Origin: Algoriphagus ratkowskyi
GTDB lineage: Bacteria; Bacteroidota; Bacteroidia; Cytophagales; Cyclobacteriaceae
Length of the DNA: 64,000 bases
Assembly: GCF_002150505.1 (NCBI RefSeq)
Contig: NZ_MSSV01000007.1
Location: forward strand, 124,001 to 188,000
Direction: 5' to 3'
How positions within the stretch are numbered: the first letter of the stretch is position 1; each line of letters starts with the position of its first letter. A program made the translations under genes and the position numbers. The notes below the pieces were generated by a model that made no database searches, was not told where the DNA came from, and saw nothing but the letters and a program-made list of their open reading frames with translations. Shown in pieces: positions 26,526 to 36,240 of the stretch.

Positions 26526-29500
26526 TTGAACTTTTGGAGTGTACTGACTTTTTGCGGGAGGAGGTTTCTCGGTAGTTGGCCTAAATTATTCATCCTTTTT
26601 GGTCTCCTACTGGCCTATTCCACTTCTGAGGCTCAACAAACCAATCCTGACAGTGTTCGGTCTCGGATTGATTCTTTGAATCTAAGGAGACTAACGCCCT
26701 CATATTTGCTTTGGCAAAATATGAGGACAAATCCTCTATTCCCTACCCGCAACCCATTTTTGCAGTCGCAAACTTCATTTTTACAATCCAACCCAATCAC
26801 TCAAAATGTAGAGATTAAAATAGATTCAACGCTGCGTTATAACGTCGTCGATCAGCTTGATACCGTACGGTTGGGAAATGAACAAGAATATGATTTCGAG
26901 CAATTTTCAAAAATCCAAGAATATAAAGTAAGACAAGATTACTGGAGGAGCAGAGCACGGGGTAGCGATGGAGAAAGCGCTGTAGAAGGGAGAGGTTTGA
27001 TTCCTCCACTGACAGTAAGCCCATCCTTAGATAGAATATTTGGAGGTAGTGAAATTAATATTGTTCCATCTGGCTATGTCAACTTGGATTTCGGAGCGAT
27101 TTTTCGACGGATAGACAATCCTACTTTACCGATTCGCCAGCAGCAAAACGGAGGATTTAACTTTGATCAGCAAATCCAAATGGCTGTAAATGGATCATTA
27201 GGTGAAAAAATGAAGATCGCAGCCAATTTCGATTCTAATAATTCCTTCGATTTTCAGAACCAAATGAAATTAGAATATGATGGCTTTGAGGAAGACATCA
27301 TACAATCCATTGAAATCGGAAATGTCAGCATGCCTGTTCAAAATCGATTGATACAAGGAGCTCAGAATCTTTTCGGAATCAAAACGCAACTTCAGTTCGG
27401 GAAATTAGCTGTAACTGCTGTCGCTTCTACTCAACGAGGACGTAGGGACAATTTGACAATTGATGCCAATGGGCAAGGAAGGTCCTTTGATATACAGGCT
27501 TCCAAATACGACGATAATCGACACTTTTTCATCGGACATTTCTTCAGGGACAATTATGAAAAATGGCTAAGAGGACTTCCTCAAGTTCTTTCAGGTGTTA
27601 ATATTACTAGAATTGAAGTTTATATTATGAACCGTGCAGCTAATACGGAGACTCTTCGGAATTTCTCGGCATTCATGGATCTTGGAGAAGGTAGAGTAAT
27701 CTATAACCCTTCTAACCCTAGTATAGGCTCTGGAAATTCTACCTCTCCAGCCAGCAATTCTGCCAACAATCTCTTCTCAAGCATTTCCACCAACTCAGCT
27801 TTCCGTCCCTTTGACACAGGAGCTAGAGCGATGGAAACAAGTTTAGGCATCAAAAAGGGTGTTGATTTTGAACAAATAAATGGAGCAAGGAAACTAGATC
27901 CAACTGAATATTTTTTCAATCCTCAGCTTGGTTATTTATCTCTATTCAGACGAGTACAGAATGATGAGGTGATCGCTGTCTCCTATGAATACACGTACAA
28001 CGGACAGGTTTACAAGGTAGGTGAGTTGACTGAAGATTATCAAAACAGACAGGAGGACGAGATGATATTCTTAAAACTTCTTCGGCCAGCCCGCATCAAT
28101 CCTCGTGTCCCAACTTGGGACCTAATGATGAAAAACGTCTATAGTTTGAATGCTAATCAAATCACAAGAGATGGTTTTCAACTTCAGGTAATCTATAGAG
28201 ATGACCGTACTGGTCTAGACAATCCTTCGCTGCTGGAGGGAGCAAATGTAAAAGATAAGCCATTGATTCGTCTTACAGGATTAGACAATCTCAATCCTCA
28301 GAATGACCCTGCCCCTGATGGGAATTTTGACTTTGTGGAAGGACTGACAATTCTCACAGACCGTGGGCTTCTGGTATTCCCGGTTTTAGAACCTTTTGGG
28401 TCAAATCTTGAAAAATATTTTCTACCTGGCGAAGTCGTCTTGAAGGACAAATATGTTTACGATACTCTGTATAGGACGACTCAAGCAGATGCTGAGTTAG
28501 TCACACGCTTGAACAAATACTTTATAAAAGGGCGATTAACTTCAGGTTCGGCAAGTGAGATTCAACTACCAGGATTAAACATCTCTCCAGGGTCTGTAAT
28601 CGTTCAAGCTGGAAATATCCCACTGACAGAGGGTGTCGATTTTACAATAGATTATAACGTAGGGCGACTAGTCATAATCAATGATGCAATTCTACAATCT
28701 GGTAAGCAAATCAATGTGAGTTTTGAAAAAGCTGATTTGGTATCTTTCCAAACCAGAAGTTTATTGGGGACAAGGCTAGATTACCTTTTCAACGACAAGT
28801 TTAATTTGGGAGGTACTTTCCTCTATTTAAACGAAAGACCCAATGTCACAAGAATAGCTACAGGTAGCGAAACCTTGAGAAATAGTATGTGGGGATTGGA
28901 TGGGAATTTCAGCGATGAATCTCGTTGGTTAACCAAAATGGCTGATGCACTACCATTTTCCAGCACCAAGGAAACCTCACTGGTTAATATTAGCGGAGAA
29001 TTTGCACATTTCATACCCGGCACTTCTAATAAAGTGAATGGTGAGCAAGCTTCTTATATAGATGATTTTGAAGCAGCGATTACTCCTTATAATTTGGGCG
29101 GTGCCGCAAATCAAAACTGGAAACTATCATCAACACCGCAAACTTTTGACGACCGATTTGACTTGAGTAATCAAACTGAGGATAACCTGGGAACGGCTTA
29201 CAGGAGGGCTAGGATAGCTTGGTACAACATTGATAATATATTCTATAGAGAAAGTGGGCAAGGTGTTCCACCTAATATTACAAGAGAAGATCGTCAGAAT
29301 CATTATGTTAGACGGGTTCTTCCACAAGAAATTTTTCCACAACAAGATCGAGATGTCATTGTCACTCCAGAGCCTCTCTTTGAAATGGCATTCTTTCCCA
29401 GTGAGCGAGGGATGTATAATTACAACACAAATCTGACCACGGAAGGCTATCTGCCTAATCCTAAATTGAATTTCGGTGGAGTAACTAGAGCTATAACTAC

Positions 29501-32500
29501 GGAAGTGGATTTTGATCGAACCAATATTGATTACATAGAATTCTGGCTATTAGACCCATTTATTGAAGGTGAGAATGGCCGTGTGCTGGACGGAATATTC
29601 AACCAAAACAATACAACTGGTGGAAAGTTGACAATAAATCTGGGGGATATTTCTGAAGATTTGATGAAAGATGGAAGGCATTCTTTCGAAAATGGCTTAC
29701 CTGCAGATGGAGATCCAACGAAGACTAGCGTAGATGAATGGGGACGAATTACGCGTGAACAATTTTTACTGCCCGCCTTTGATAACTCAGAGACCTCCAG
29801 ACAAAATCAGGATGTTGGTCTTGATGGACTGAAAAATGAAGATGAGGCAGCTTTTTTCGGAGACAGATTTATTAATCGATTGAATGTAAGTCCAACTGCC
29901 AAAAATAAAATTCTAGAAGATGTTTCTTCAGATTTATTCAAATATTACTTAGAAGATACTTACGATAATGAGGACACCAAAATTCTTGAGCGATATAAGA
30001 AATTTAATGGTATGGAAGGTAATACGCCAGTAACCATAAACGAGAATCTACCTTACACACCTTCCGGTTCCAATACACCAGATAATGAAGACCTTAACAC
30101 TGATAATACCATCAACGAACTTGAGAATTATTACGCTTATGAAATGGATCTCAAGCCAGGCAACTTAGAAGTTGGTCAAAACTATATTGTAGATAAAACT
30201 ACTGCCAATGTAAATGGTCAAAATGTAAATTGGTATTTATTCCGAGTCCCTATACGGCAACCAGATCGTGTTGAAGGAGATATCACTGGCTTCAAATCTA
30301 TTCGATGGATAAGAACTTATTTATCAGGTTTTGAACAACCTGTGGTTTTGAGAATGGCAAACTTTCGCATGGTCGGTAGTCAATGGAGAGTATTTCAAGA
30401 ATCTCTCTTCGAAAGAGGCCTTTTTGAAATCCCAGAACCTGACAATTCAAACGTGACCGTGGATGTTGTGAGTATAGAGGAAAACAGTCAAGGAAGTGCT
30501 ACAGAAAGCCCTTATGTACTACCTCCAGGCATCTACAGGGACCGTGATAACACCTCGACTGTAGAAAGAAGATTGAATGAGCAATCTCTTCGAGTGTGCG
30601 TAGAAGATCTTGGTGCAAAAGATGCTAGAGCTGTATTCAAAAACGTTAGGCTAGACTTGGTGCAGTTTGAGCGAATAAAAATGTTCATACATGCGGACAG
30701 CGAAGATGCTATGGATGGAGAAATCACTGCGTTCCTGAGGTTAGGCACAGACTATACCGATAATTATTACGAAATAGAAGTACCACTAGTGATCACCCCA
30801 AAAGGAACAAGAGATCCTGAACTTATATGGCCTTCTGACAACGAAATTGACATCGCGATTCAGGATATAGTTGGAGTGAAAGTGAGTCGTGACAACCAGA
30901 AAGTGCCACTTAATATTCCGTTTTCTCAGGAGGTTGGCCGATACAAAGTAACAGTAGTAGGTAGACCTGAGCTAAGTCAATCGCAATCATCTATGATAGG
31001 CGTGAGAAACCCTGGTACAAATGGTGCCGGCAGTAAAAGCCTTTGTATTTGGGTAAATGAGCTTAGAGTAACAGGCTTCACTAAATCTAATGGATGGGCT
31101 GCAAATGCACTGATGAATGTGAAGATAGCTGATATAGCGGTTGTATCTGGTTCTATCAGACATAGCTCCATTGGCTTTGGCGGCTTGGAAACTAGACTTT
31201 CTGAACGCGCAAGGCAAGCTACTACCCAGTATGACATTTCCACTAATGTGAACATTGACAAGCTATTGCCAGAAGCTTTGGGAGTAAGTATCCCAATGTA
31301 TTTTTCTCTAGAAAATAGCACAACTAAGCCTGAATACGATCCACTTAATCCTGATGTGCCTTTTGAAGTAGCGCTTCAAAAATTCGAAACACAGGATCAA
31401 AAAGATGCGTATCGTAAAATCGCATTAGATCAAGTAAATCGGAAAAACATAAGTTTCAATAATGTACGGAAGCTCAAAACTGATCCTGAAGCAAAGAGCA
31501 AGTTCTACGATATAAGCAATTTGTCATTTTCGTATGCATTTGGAATTATGAACCAAACTAATGCACAAATTCAGGACTATAGCTACAAAACCTACCGTGG
31601 CAATGTCACCTATAGCTTCCAGCCCAAGCCATTAATCATAGAGCCTTTCAAAAACGCCGGATTCTTAGATTCTCCACATTTGAAACTTATCAAGGATTTC
31701 AACCTGAACTTATCCCCTACATTACTTTTGGCTAGGTTAGATATTGACAGAAAGCATTTACGTTCCCAGTACAGAAATGATCAATTGAGTACTTCTGGAG
31801 TCGATCCATTGTTCCAGAAAAGCTTCTTTATGAATCGCTTTTATTCAGTGAATTGGGATTTGACCAAGAATCTTAGAGTTGATTACACAGGAAGTATAAT
31901 GGCTGTAGTTGATGAACCTCAAGGCGATTTGGATACCGAACAAAAGTCAGATTCAGTCAAGTACAATGCCTGGAGATTTGGACGTAAGACAAACTATAAT
32001 CACAACGTTTCTATCAATTATACCCTACCTCTGGATAAGTCTCCGATTACAGATTGGATCAAAGCAGATTATAAATATATCACTACTTACACCTGGCTGA
32101 CTGGAGCTATAGGCCAGAAGGACACACTTGGCAATACGATTCAAAACACGCGAGACCAATCGCTCAACGGGAAATTGGATTTAGTCAGGTTGTACAATAA
32201 AAATAAAAAACTCGCAGCCCTAAATGCCCCCAAACGACCGACTATACCTGGTAGGACCGGAACGCAAACAGTGGATACGATAGGAACGCCTTTCACAAAT
32301 AAACTGCTTAAAACCCTTATGATGGTGAAAGAAGTCACCTTCAATTATGGGAAAATAGAAGGTACTTTTCTGCCAGGTTATATGCCAAATACGGGACTTT
32401 TAGGAATGGATCGGGCATTTGAAAACCCGGGTTTGGCTTTCCTATTCGGTAGCCAGAATGCAGGGCTCAGAAATGAATTTGCACTACAAGGCATCATGGC

Positions 32501-33656
32501 CCCAAGCAGTGAACTAACACAGACATTCAGGCAGAATCGTGCCGTGAATATGAGGTTTGGAAGTTTGATAGAACCTTTCCAAGATTTTAGAATTACACTG
32601 AACGCTGCAAAGCGAGAAGTTGGGAATTATGAAGAGATATTTAGAAACTCTATGGATAGCCCTGGAGTATATGAATCCATAAGCCCTAATAGACTAGGAG
32701 CATATAGTATTACCACCATCATGCTAGGAACTACCTTCAGCAAAGATGGTTTTGATAACGTGTCGCCACTTTTTACAGAATTCGAGAACAATAGAGCTAT
32801 AATCAAAAGTAGGCTTGACTCTGAGAACGCTGGCGGAGAATTTAGCATCAATGGACAAGATGTGTTAATACCTGCATTTCTAGCAGCTTATCGTGGGGAG
32901 GATGCGAGTTCATTCAATATGAATCCTTTTCCGAAAACACCATTACCAAACTGGCGATTAGACTATCGAGGGCTTTCTAGAATAAAAGGATTAAGTGATA
33001 TTTTTAGTAGCATCAATATCACACATATGTATACATCAACCTATGATGCTAGTAATTTCTCTAACTCGCTCCAATATCAGCAAGGTTTGGAGCTTTTTAA
33101 TACCTTACAACAAATTCCAAGACCTAATCAAGTGAACCAAGAAGGTCAATATATTCCAATCTATGTACTCAATGACGTGGTTCTTTCTGAGCGTTTTGGT
33201 CCGCTTATAGGGATTGATATGTTGACAAAAGAAAGATTAAATATTGCTGTGACGTATAATAAAGAACGGAATCTTGGTTTGAATTTTTCTAACTCCCAAG
33301 TAACTGAATCTAAAAGCAATGACTTTGTCTTGTCGCTAGGTTATACTAAAGCAGGAGTCAAAATCCCATTTAAATTTCAGGGAAAGCAATCTGTACTCAA
33401 AAACGACCTTCAATTTCAATTGAATTCTAGTGTAAAAAGCACAAAACAAATTCAACGAAAGATCGAAGAAGGAAGCACAATCACGAGTGGAAATTTGAAT
33501 TTCTCTATAAGACCAACCGTTTCTTACCTGATTAATCAAAATCTAAATCTTACTCTGTATTTCGACAGAACAGTGAACGACCCAAGAGTGACCACCGCTT
33601 ATAAGCGAACATCGACTGCCTTTGGCGGTCAATTGCGATTTAATTTAGGCCAATAG
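26526..33656 (+). CDS. sprA: SprA (Sov), outer-membrane translocon of the type IX secretion system
   Basis: This giant 2376-residue outer-membrane protein forms the T9SS export channel. A signal peptide (LFILFGLLLAYSTSEAQ) is followed by the SprA_N region (IVPSGYVNLDFGAIFRRIDNP, then QIQMAVNGSLGEKMKIAANFD and the conserved GNVSMPV.N.LI.GAQ stretch). A very long beta-rich body follows, ending in barrel strands and FGGQLRFNLGQ. A second SprA_N-like segment is likely around residues 1080-1200. Only TTG (26526) can start it, since the ruvA stop lies 15 bases upstream in the same frame. The neighbours ruvA, gcvH and vanZ match the usual Bacteroidota context. Partners PorU and PorV are at 42891-47353; the gldKLMN motor genes are not in the window. 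Confidence 0.95.
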   Translation: MNFWSVLTFCGRRFLGSWPKLFILFGLLLAYSTSEAQQTNPDSVRSRIDSLNLRRLTPSYLLWQNMRTNPLFPTRNPFLQSQTSFLQSNPITQNVEIKIDSTLRYNVVDQLDTVRLGNEQEYDFEQFSKIQEYKVRQDYWRSRARGSDGESAVEGRGLIPPLTVSPSLDRIFGGSEINIVPSGYVNLDFGAIFRRIDNPTLPIRQQQNGGFNFDQQIQMAVNGSLGEKMKIAANFDSNNSFDFQNQMKLEYDGFEEDIIQSIEIGNVSMPVQNRLIQGAQNLFGIKTQLQFGKLAVTAVASTQRGRRDNLTIDANGQGRSFDIQASKYDDNRHFFIGHFFRDNYEKWLRGLPQVLSGVNITRIEVYIMNRAANTETLRNFSAFMDLGEGRVIYNPSNPSIGSGNSTSPASNSANNLFSSISTNSAFRPFDTGARAMETSLGIKKGVDFEQINGARKLDPTEYFFNPQLGYLSLFRRVQNDEVIAVSYEYTYNGQVYKVGELTEDYQNRQEDEMIFLKLLRPARINPRVPTWDLMMKNVYSLNANQITRDGFQLQVIYRDDRTGLDNPSLLEGANVKDKPLIRLTGLDNLNPQNDPAPDGNFDFVEGLTILTDRGLLVFPVLEPFGSNLEKYFLPGEVVLKDKYVYDTLYRTTQADAELVTRLNKYFIKGRLTSGSASEIQLPGLNISPGSVIVQAGNIPLTEGVDFTIDYNVGRLVIINDAILQSGKQINVSFEKADLVSFQTRSLLGTRLDYLFNDKFNLGGTFLYLNERPNVTRIATGSETLRNSMWGLDGNFSDESRWLTKMADALPFSSTKETSLVNISGEFAHFIPGTSNKVNGEQASYIDDFEAAITPYNLGGAANQNWKLSSTPQTFDDRFDLSNQTEDNLGTAYRRARIAWYNIDNIFYRESGQGVPPNITREDRQNHYVRRVLPQEIFPQQDRDVIVTPEPLFEMAFFPSERGMYNYNTNLTTEGYLPNPKLNFGGVTRAITTEVDFDRTNIDYIEFWLLDPFIEGENGRVLDGIFNQNNTTGGKLTINLGDISEDLMKDGRHSFENGLPADGDPTKTSVDEWGRITREQFLLPAFDNSETSRQNQDVGLDGLKNEDEAAFFGDRFINRLNVSPTAKNKILEDVSSDLFKYYLEDTYDNEDTKILERYKKFNGMEGNTPVTINENLPYTPSGSNTPDNEDLNTDNTINELENYYAYEMDLKPGNLEVGQNYIVDKTTANVNGQNVNWYLFRVPIRQPDRVEGDITGFKSIRWIRTYLSGFEQPVVLRMANFRMVGSQWRVFQESLFERGLFEIPEPDNSNVTVDVVSIEENSQGSATESPYVLPPGIYRDRDNTSTVERRLNEQSLRVCVEDLGAKDARAVFKNVRLDLVQFERIKMFIHADSEDAMDGEITAFLRLGTDYTDNYYEIEVPLVITPKGTRDPELIWPSDNEIDIAIQDIVGVKVSRDNQKVPLNIPFSQEVGRYKVTVVGRPELSQSQSSMIGVRNPGTNGAGSKSLCIWVNELRVTGFTKSNGWAANALMNVKIADIAVVSGSIRHSSIGFGGLETRLSERARQATTQYDISTNVNIDKLLPEALGVSIPMYFSLENSTTKPEYDPLNPDVPFEVALQKFETQDQKDAYRKIALDQVNRKNISFNNVRKLKTDPEAKSKFYDISNLSFSYAFGIMNQTNAQIQDYSYKTYRGNVTYSFQPKPLIIEPFKNAGFLDSPHLKLIKDFNLNLSPTLLLARLDIDRKHLRSQYRNDQLSTSGVDPLFQKSFFMNRFYSVNWDLTKNLRVDYTGSIMAVVDEPQGDLDTEQKSDSVKYNAWRFGRKTNYNHNVSINYTLPLDKSPITDWIKADYKYITTYTWLTGAIGQKDTLGNTIQNTRDQSLNGKLDLVRLYNKNKKLAALNAPKRPTIPGRTGTQTVDTIGTPFTNKLLKTLMMVKEVTFNYGKIEGTFLPGYMPNTGLLGMDRAFENPGLAFLFGSQNAGLRNEFALQGIMAPSSELTQTFRQNRAVNMRFGSLIEPFQDFRITLNAAKREVGNYEEIFRNSMDSPGVYESISPNRLGAYSITTIMLGTTFSKDGFDNVSPLFTEFENNRAIIKSRLDSENAGGEFSINGQDVLIPAFLAAYRGEDASSFNMNPFPKTPLPNWRLDYRGLSRIKGLSDIFSSINITHMYTSTYDASNFSNSLQYQQGLELFNTLQQIPRPNQVNQEGQYIPIYVLNDVVLSERFGPLIGIDMLTKERLNIAVTYNKERNLGLNFSNSQVTESKSNDFVLSLGYTKAGVKIPFKFQGKQSVLKNDLQFQLNSSVKSTKQIQRKIEEGSTITSGNLNFSIRPTVSYLINQNLNLTLYFDRTVNDPRVTTAYKRTSTAFGGQLRFNLGQ

Positions 33657-33680
33657 ATTTTATCCTTACCTGATTCCTAT

Positions 33681-33688
33681 TAATTTTG
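33681..33688 (+). promoter_or_regulatory. Possible gcvH promoter -7 element
   Basis: TAATTTTG matches TAnnTTTG and lies 24 bp before the gcvH start in the 56-bp gap after sprA. No TTG stands at the -33 spacing, so it may be a weak internal promoter at most. Confidence 0.3.
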
Positions 33689-33712
33689 ACATCGATATAA
33701 CTAATTACAAAC

Positions 33713-34090
33713 ATGAATTTCCCTCAAGAACTAAAGTACACCAAAGACCACGAATGGGTTAAAATTGATGGTGACGTTGCAACCATTGGCATCACTGAAT
33801 TTGCTGCTGGCGAACTCGGTGATATCGTTTATGTAGAAGTTGAAACTACAGGTGAAACGCTAGACACTAATGAAGTTTTCGGGTCAGTAGAAGCGGTAAA
33901 AACCGTTTCAGATTTATTCATGCCACTTAATGGTGAAATTTTAGAAGTTAATCCTGACCTAGAAGATTCACCAGAGCTAGTGAACGAATCACCTTATGAA
34001 AAAGGCTGGATGATCAAAGTGAAAATTACTGGTGATCTTCCATCGGATTTGTTGTCAGCAGAGGAATACGCAGAATTGGTAGGCAAATAA
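33713..34090 (+). CDS. gcvH: Glycine cleavage system H protein
   Basis: This 125-residue lipoyl carrier shuttles the aminomethyl group between the P and T proteins of the glycine cleavage system. The whole hybrid-barrel fold is readable: KYTKDHEWVKIDGDVATIGITEFA, LGDIVYVEVETTG, then FGSVEAVKTVSDLFMP with lipoylated Lys63, and GEILEVNPDLEDSPELVNESPY. The length is normal for the family. It follows sprA, and gcvT and gcvP are not nearby. Confidence 0.96.
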   Translation: MNFPQELKYTKDHEWVKIDGDVATIGITEFAAGELGDIVYVEVETTGETLDTNEVFGSVEAVKTVSDLFMPLNGEILEVNPDLEDSPELVNESPYEKGWMIKVKITGDLPSDLLSAEEYAELVGK

Positions 34091-34100
34091 TTTATCAATT

Positions 34101-34469
34101 TTGAGATTGGTATTGGCACTAAGTTGCCTGTTAATAATAGCTTTTGCCATGTTGACACCAGGTAATAATTTCCCTGACGCATCATTTAAATTTGAGGATA
34201 AACTTATCCACTTTATATGCTTTGGAACTTTGAGTTTCCTTTGGTGTGGAGTAGGTGTTAAAAGAGCTAACGTAGAAGGCCTTCAAGGCAGAGTTCTTAG
34301 CAATTATTTGATCTTCGGTGTAGCTGCTGGTATAGTTTTAGAATGCTTACAACTATTTGTGCCTTTCAGATCCTTTGATATTATGGACATGATTTTCAAT
34401 GAAATAGGTGGGTTGGCAGGTTTATTAGCATATTTTAAGATTCCGACCAGCAAGATTGGCTTGGATTAA
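34101..34469 (+). CDS. VanZ-family membrane protein
   Basis: This 122-residue protein has four hydrophobic segments (LVLALSCLLIIAFAML, FICFGTLSFLWCGVGV, LIFGVAAGIVLECLQLF, FNEIGGLAGLLAYF). The VanZ-like signature residues are present: DKLIHFICFGTL in helix 2 and E.LQ.F.PFRSFDIMDM..N..G in the last third. VanZ proteins are linked with low-level teicoplanin resistance in some Gram-positives, but the family is broad and the role here is unknown. The start is a TTG 10 bp after the gcvH stop; the next ATG would remove the first membrane helix. Confidence 0.8.
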   Translation: MRLVLALSCLLIIAFAMLTPGNNFPDASFKFEDKLIHFICFGTLSFLWCGVGVKRANVEGLQGRVLSNYLIFGVAAGIVLECLQLFVPFRSFDIMDMIFNEIGGLAGLLAYFKIPTSKIGLD

Positions 34470-34539
34470 TGCCTATTAATTATTACAATTGTTACTCTGA
34501 AATAGAACAAAAATTTAACCTTTATAACCAAACTCCATC

Positions 34540-35217
34540 ATGGAAGCAAAAAAGACTCCCAGCGCTGATCTAACAAGGAAAACAGGAATGTTTATGAACC
34601 TTGGTTTAGCAGTAGCTGTAGGTGCTACCCTTGCTGCCTTCGAGTGGAAGTCGTTTGACGATGGTTCTTTAAAAGACCTTGGTCAAGTAACTGACAACTT
34701 CGAAGAATTGCTAGATATTCCAATCACTGAGCAGCCACCACCACCACCACCACCACCGATTGAGCAGCCTATTATTCAGGAGATTCCTGATGAGGTAGAG
34801 ATTGAAGAAAAAATCGAAGTAAACTTTGATGTAGATGTAAAGGAAAAAACGGTCATCAAAGAAGTAGTAATCGCTGCAGCTCCAGTAGTGGAGAAAGTTG
34901 ATGAAATCTTTGACGTGGTAGAAACTCAACCAGAGCCTCCAGGGGGAATGTCTGCCTGGAATGCATACCTTTCTAAAAACCTAAAATACCCTACTCAAGC
35001 AAGAAGAATGGGTATAGAAGGATCGGTAATTGTGGTATTCGTTGTGAACACTGACGGTTCAATTCAAGACGTAGACGTTTTGAGAGGAATCGGCGGAGGA
35101 TGTGATGAAGAAGCAGTGAAAGTAGTAAGTAACGCTCCAAAATGGACTCCAGGAAAGCAAAGAGGTCGTCCGGTACGAACTCGTATGAGACTTCCGATTA
35201 GATTCAAATTGAGCTAA
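34540..35217 (+). CDS. tonB: TonB-family energy transducer, first tandem copy
   Basis: This 225-residue inner-membrane-anchored protein passes proton-motive energy to outer-membrane receptors. It has one N-terminal helix (MFMNLGLAVAVGATLAAF), a periplasmic linker with eight consecutive prolines (CCA repeats near 34735-34757) and an acidic Glu/Val/Ile stretch. The TonB C-terminal domain covers residues ~140-225 (NLKYPTQARRMGIEGSVIVVFVVNTDGS, GGGCDEEAVKVV, MRLPIRFKLS). KYP and the G.V.V.F.V..DG pattern are the family marks. No ExbB/ExbD is adjacent. A strong terminator follows. An interrupted paralogue lies 156 bp downstream. Confidence 0.92.
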   Translation: MEAKKTPSADLTRKTGMFMNLGLAVAVGATLAAFEWKSFDDGSLKDLGQVTDNFEELLDIPITEQPPPPPPPPIEQPIIQEIPDEVEIEEKIEVNFDVDVKEKTVIKEVVIAAAPVVEKVDEIFDVVETQPEPPGGMSAWNAYLSKNLKYPTQARRMGIEGSVIVVFVVNTDGSIQDVDVLRGIGGGCDEEAVKVVSNAPKWTPGKQRGRPVRTRMRLPIRFKLS

Positions 35218-35234
35218 TTAAATAGCAATACTTT

Positions 35235-35261
35235 AGACCCGAGAAATCGGGTCTTTTTTTT
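35235..35261 (+). terminator. Rho-independent terminator after tonB
   Basis: AGACCCGA-GAAA-TCGGGTCT forms a perfect 8-bp stem with a GAAA tetraloop, followed by an unbroken run of eight T residues counted from the end of the stem. It starts 18 bp after the tonB stop. It isolates the intact tonB copy from the broken one. Confidence 0.93.
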
Positions 35262-35373
35262 GTCTTGTTTTTAACAACTTTTAGCTTAATTAAATTCTAT
35301 TAGCTTATTAGTATCAGTGAGTTATGTAGTGTAAATTTTTAGAACAGTTTTTCTAACCCCTAATTTTACACTC

Positions 35374-36045
35374 ATGGAATACAAAAAAAGCCAAAAGTCT
35401 GATCTTAAAAGGTGGTCAGTCACATTGTTCAACTTGGGACTAGCTATTAGTCTCGGAACTACCTTGGTAGCTTTCGAATGGAAAGCTTATGATCAGGCAA
35501 TTATTAAAACATTTAATGGAATGGAGGATGATTGGGATGTACTTAATATTCCAATCACAATTCTCACGCCTCCTCCTCCCCCACCTCCAGTTCCTATCGA
35601 AGTGGTAATCAAACAAGATGATATTACGATCGAAAAGCTTACAGAAATTACCATAGATCTTAATACAAGTGAGAAAGCCGTCATACCTGAAGTAATTATT
35701 ACAACTGCTCCAATTATAGAAACAGTGGATAAAATCGAAAACTTCGTAGATGAACAGGCGATGTTTAAGGGAGGAATGGACGCATGGAATGCCTATCTCA
35801 ATATAAATCTTAAATAACCTTCACAGGCTAAGAGAATGGGTATAGAAGGAATGGTTATCGTAAGATTCGTCGTCAATACAGATGGTTCAATTCAAGACAT
35901 TGAATTGGTAAGGACGATTGGTGGAGGTTGCGATGAATTAGCAATGGAGGTGATCCAAAACTCTCCAAATTGGAATCCTGGAAAAATTGGCGGTAGAACA
36001 GTTAGGTCTCGAATGACAATGCCGATTCGTTTTCGATTGAATTGA
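35374..36045 (+). pseudogene. Second TonB-family copy, interrupted by an in-frame TAA
   Basis: The frame 35374-36045 encodes a 223-residue TonB paralogue with the same plan as its neighbour: membrane helix LFNLGLAISLGTTLVAFEWKAY, a run of seven prolines, an acidic linker, and TonB C-terminal domain. Codon 148 (35815-35817) is TAA where the first copy has TAC for the Tyr of KYP. The bases around it (CTT AAA TAA CCT) and the downstream frame (QAKRMGIEGMVIVRFVVNTDGS, IGGGCDELAMEV, MTMPIRFRLN) are otherwise intact and in phase. A single C-to-A change would explain this. The truncated product would keep the anchor and linker but lose the receptor-contacting domain. Good conservation after the stop suggests a very recent mutation or a base-calling error. 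Confidence 0.88.
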
Positions 36046-36065
36046 CCTCTTGTTTTTAAAATAAA

Positions 36066-36092
36066 AGAGGCTGTCTTGTTGGGACAACCTCT
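36066..36092. terminator. Hairpin between convergent tonB copy and yicC
   Basis: AGAGG-C-TGTC / GACA-A-CCTCT forms a nine-pair stem with one C-A mismatch and a 7-base loop. It lies 20 bp after the second TonB copy. The T tract is poor on both strands, so termination is plausible but not strong. Confidence 0.45.
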
Positions 36093-36240
36093 GTTATTAA
36101 TAATGTGAGTAAACGCTTTAATGCCAGAAAAGAATATACAGCAGGGTCCACGCAAGGCTTTTGGCCACATCTGTCATCTGTGTTCCAGCCTATAAAATAA
36201 AAAGTATACGGCTATCGACATCAGTGCGTCAAACCATGTT

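Noticed and set aside
34735..34757. CCA triplet repeat that looks like a microsatellite
   Set aside because: It encodes the proline run of the TonB linker and needs no separate explanation, though it could vary in length.
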